This document shows, piece by piece, positions 62,283-64,000 of a stretch of DNA of 64,000 nt. Below the pieces are notes generated by a model. It was given only the letters and a program-made list of their open reading frames with translations. It searched no databases and had not been told where the DNA came from. Location of the stretch: the NCBI RefSeq assembly GCF_012641265.1, contig NZ_JABAHZ010000002.1, forward strand, positions 372,001 through 436,000, in the 5' to 3' direction. The stretch's first letter is position 1. Each line of letters opens with the position of its first letter. The position numbers were made by a program, and so were the translations under genes. Source of the DNA: Chitinophaga eiseniae (GTDB lineage Bacteria > Bacteroidota > Bacteroidia > Chitinophagales > Chitinophagaceae).

Positions 62283-63782
62283 ATGTCAGAACTAAGGATA
62301 TATAATTCATTACACCGTCAAAAAGAAGTATTTACATCATTAACACCCGGTCACGTAGGCATGTATGTATGCGGACCTACCGTATCCGGTGAATCGCACC
62401 TGGGCCATGCCCGCCCCTATATTACCTTCGATGTGGTATATCGCTATTTACAGCACCTGGGCTACAAAGTGCGTTATGTACGTAACATTACCGACGCCGG
62501 CCACTTTGAAGAAGAAGGCCGTGCCGCAGAAGATAAAATCTCCAAATTTGCCACACTGGAAAAGCTGGAGCCCATGGAACTGGTACAGAAATATACCAAC
62601 CTGTTTCACTGGGCCATGCTGCAATTCGGCAACCTGGAACCCAGCATAGAACCTACTGCTACCGGTCATATCATTGAGCAGATCGAAATGATTAAAACGA
62701 TCATGGAAAAAGGCTATGCTTATGAAGTAGATGGCAGCGTATATTTCGATGTAAAAAAATATGCCGCCAGTTATGACTATGGCATCCTGAGCGGACGTAT
62801 ACTCGAAGACATGCTGGAAACCACCAGGGAACTGGAAGGCCAGGACGACAAGCAAAACAAAGCCGATTTCGCTTTATGGAAAAAGGCGCCGCCAGAACAT
62901 ATTATGCGCTGGCCAAGCCCGTGGGGCGAGGGTTTCCCCGGATGGCACATTGAGTGCTCTGCCATGAGTTCCAAATACCTGGGTAACCAGTTCGATATCC
63001 ACGGCGGCGGTATGGACCTTCAGTTTCCACACCATGAATGCGAGATTGCACAAAGCGAAATTGCGCATGGCGATATGATGGCCCGTTACTGGATGCACAA
63101 TAACATGATTACCATCAATGGTCGTAAAATGGGAAAGGCTTATGGCAATACCATTAAGCTTACGGAGATGTTTACCGGCGATAATCCTCAGTTGGAGAAG
63201 GCATATAGCCCCATGACCATCCGTTTCTTTGTGTTGCAAACGCATTACCGCAGCACACTGGATTTTTCCAATGAAGCCCTGCAGGGCGCCGAAAAAGGAT
63301 TACAACGCTTATGGGCAGCCTATGAAACCTTACAGAAGCTTTCCTACAACGCAGCAGCAGGCCAACCGCTCAACGAAGAACTGGACAAACAGGTACGCCA
63401 ATGGTGCCTGGAGTGCGCCGAATTCATGAACGATGACTTCAATACGGCAAAAGTATTGGCGAACCTGTTTGAAACAACTTCAATAGTGAACTCCCTGAAA
63501 GGCGGACAGATAAAAATGCACGAAATCAGCGAAACAACTTTCCACCTGTTGCAGGAAACCTGGAAAACTTACCTGGTAGATATCCTGGGTATACGCCAGG
63601 AAACAATTACAGGAGAAGACAATAAACTGGATGGGGTATTACAGATGCTGATCGAGATGCGTAAAGAAGCCAAGAGCCGCAAGGACTACGCTACTTCCGA
63701 CAAAATCCGGAATGAACTGCTGGCTATCGGCGTACAGTTGAAAGATGAGAAAGACGGTACCGTTTCCTACAGTCTTCAATAA
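62283..63782 (+). CDS. cysS: Cysteinyl-tRNA synthetase
   Basis: A 499-residue class I synthetase: Cys30 ([10 protein letters not shown]) and HLGH (39-42, HIGH motif), the zinc ligands C30 with Cys in WHIECSAMS and the His/Glu site in HHECEIAQ, and the KMSKS region reading K282-M-G-K285-AYGN, so Ser is replaced by Gly. The DALR-type anticodon domain follows and ends at [15 protein letters not shown]. It charges tRNA-Cys. The Ser-to-Gly change is likely lineage-typical rather than a loss of function. Confidence 0.95.
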   Translation: MSELRIYNSLHRQKEVFTSLTPGHVGMYVCGPTVSGESHLGHARPYITFDVVYRYLQHLGYKVRYVRNITDAGHFEEEGRAAEDKISKFATLEKLEPMELVQKYTNLFHWAMLQFGNLEPSIEPTATGHIIEQIEMIKTIMEKGYAYEVDGSVYFDVKKYAASYDYGILSGRILEDMLETTRELEGQDDKQNKADFALWKKAPPEHIMRWPSPWGEGFPGWHIECSAMSSKYLGNQFDIHGGGMDLQFPHHECEIAQSEIAHGDMMARYWMHNNMITINGRKMGKAYGNTIKLTEMFTGDNPQLEKAYSPMTIRFFVLQTHYRSTLDFSNEALQGAEKGLQRLWAAYETLQKLSYNAAAGQPLNEELDKQVRQWCLECAEFMNDDFNTAKVLANLFETTSIVNSLKGGQIKMHEISETTFHLLQETWKTYLVDILGIRQETITGEDNKLDGVLQMLIEMRKEAKSRKDYATSDKIRNELLAIGVQLKDEKDGTVSYSLQ

Positions 63783-63804
63783 TATTAAAAATACACCTGA
63801 AATA

Positions 63805-64000
63805 ATGCGTAAAGCTCTTATTGCACTGACAGCGCTGGCCATAACGGCCGGCGCTTGCCAGCAGAATAGCCAGACTACCGATAACAACAACGACAGCACC
63901 GGCACCAGCAAAGTAGCCAAAATAGATGTGCCGGTACCCGTTTTCCAGGCCGATTCTGCCTATGCTTATACTGCCAAACAGGTAAGCTTCGGACCAAGAA
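63805..64000 (+). CDS. Start of an M28-like peptidase lipoprotein, cut by the window end
   Basis: The first 65 codons of a lipoprotein (MRKALIALTALAITAGACQQ, lipobox Cys18) followed by a Thr/Asn/Ser-rich spacer and QADSAYAYTAKQVSFGPR. The last motif is typical of the start of the M28 zinc-peptidase / glutaminyl-cyclase fold in Bacteroidota lipoproteins. The catalytic part lies outside the window. It follows cysS by 22 bp. Confidence 0.6.
   Translation, partial: MRKALIALTALAITAGACQQNSQTTDNNNDSTGTSKVAKIDVPVPVFQADSAYAYTAKQVSFGPR

Noticed and set aside
62283-63782. KMGKA in place of KMSKS in CysRS as a sign of an inactive enzyme
   Set aside because: The rest of the catalytic and zinc motifs is intact, this appears to be the only copy seen here, and the Ser position tolerates Gly in related synthetases.

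Overview
The window looks like a piece of chromosome from a Bacteroidota bacterium, most likely a member of the Chitinophagaceae close to Chitinophaga (inference). The signs are: many promoters of the Bacteroidota type (TTTG, about 19-20 bp, TAnnTTTG) and few strong Shine-Dalgarno sites; the long plant/Bacteroidota form of IspG; a SusC/SusD pair with its own ECF sigma and FecR; RicT, a bacterial GH3 protein, DUF4286 and bTHX; and MetH split into two genes. Coding density is high. No tRNA, rRNA, CRISPR array, insertion sequence or prophage was recognised.

Layout. 1-2.6 kb: ispG and a small Lys/Ala-rich secreted protein. 2.7-6.0 kb: a four-gene operon with a sulfur theme (TsdA-like dihaem cytochrome c, secreted DsrE-like protein, orphan ModA-like binding protein, LysR regulator) behind a near-consensus promoter. 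6-10.3 kb, mostly minus strand: two GNATs, a UPF0173 hydrolase, a lipocalin-like lipoprotein, and an ECF sigma with two paralogous anti-sigma-like genes, all three starting at TTG. 10.4-16.2 kb: a CoA-transferase, lipoproteins, an LpxR-type lipid A deacylase and recR. 16.2-16.7 kb: a minus-strand small operon with a 30-residue peptide ending in a cysteine run. 16.9-22.7 kb: split metH, exodeoxyribonuclease III, DUF4286, HU and bTHX. 22.8-29.6 kb: pdxH, a DUF3298 lipoprotein, and the translation cluster rplM-rpsI-rpsB-tsf followed by pyrH. 30.2-36.5 kb: radA, comF, a glutathione peroxidase-like gene, a lipoprotein, holB and ricT. 36.7-38.8 kb: an NA37 nucleoid protein and an SMP-30 protein. 38.9-48.7 kb: a compact polysaccharide utilisation type locus (ECF sigma, FecR, SusC with STN domain, SusD, large glycoside-hydrolase-like protein). 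48.8-58.8 kb: fabG, GH3, lptB, metF, two outer-membrane barrels, a TlpA-like oxidoreductase, rlmD and a rhomboid protease. 58.8-64 kb: a second rhomboid that lacks its catalytic His, two membrane-anchored EEP-family hydrolases, cysS, and the start of an M28-like peptidase cut by the window edge.

Most genes are housekeeping. The parts that deserve attention are the TsdA/DsrE/binding-protein/LysR operon, the Cys-run peptide operon opposite metH, the sigma/dual anti-sigma locus, the pseudo-rhomboid beside an intact rhomboid, the RGG-like tail on ribosomal protein S2, and a set of long, often perfect palindromes at gene ends, one family of which occurs three times.
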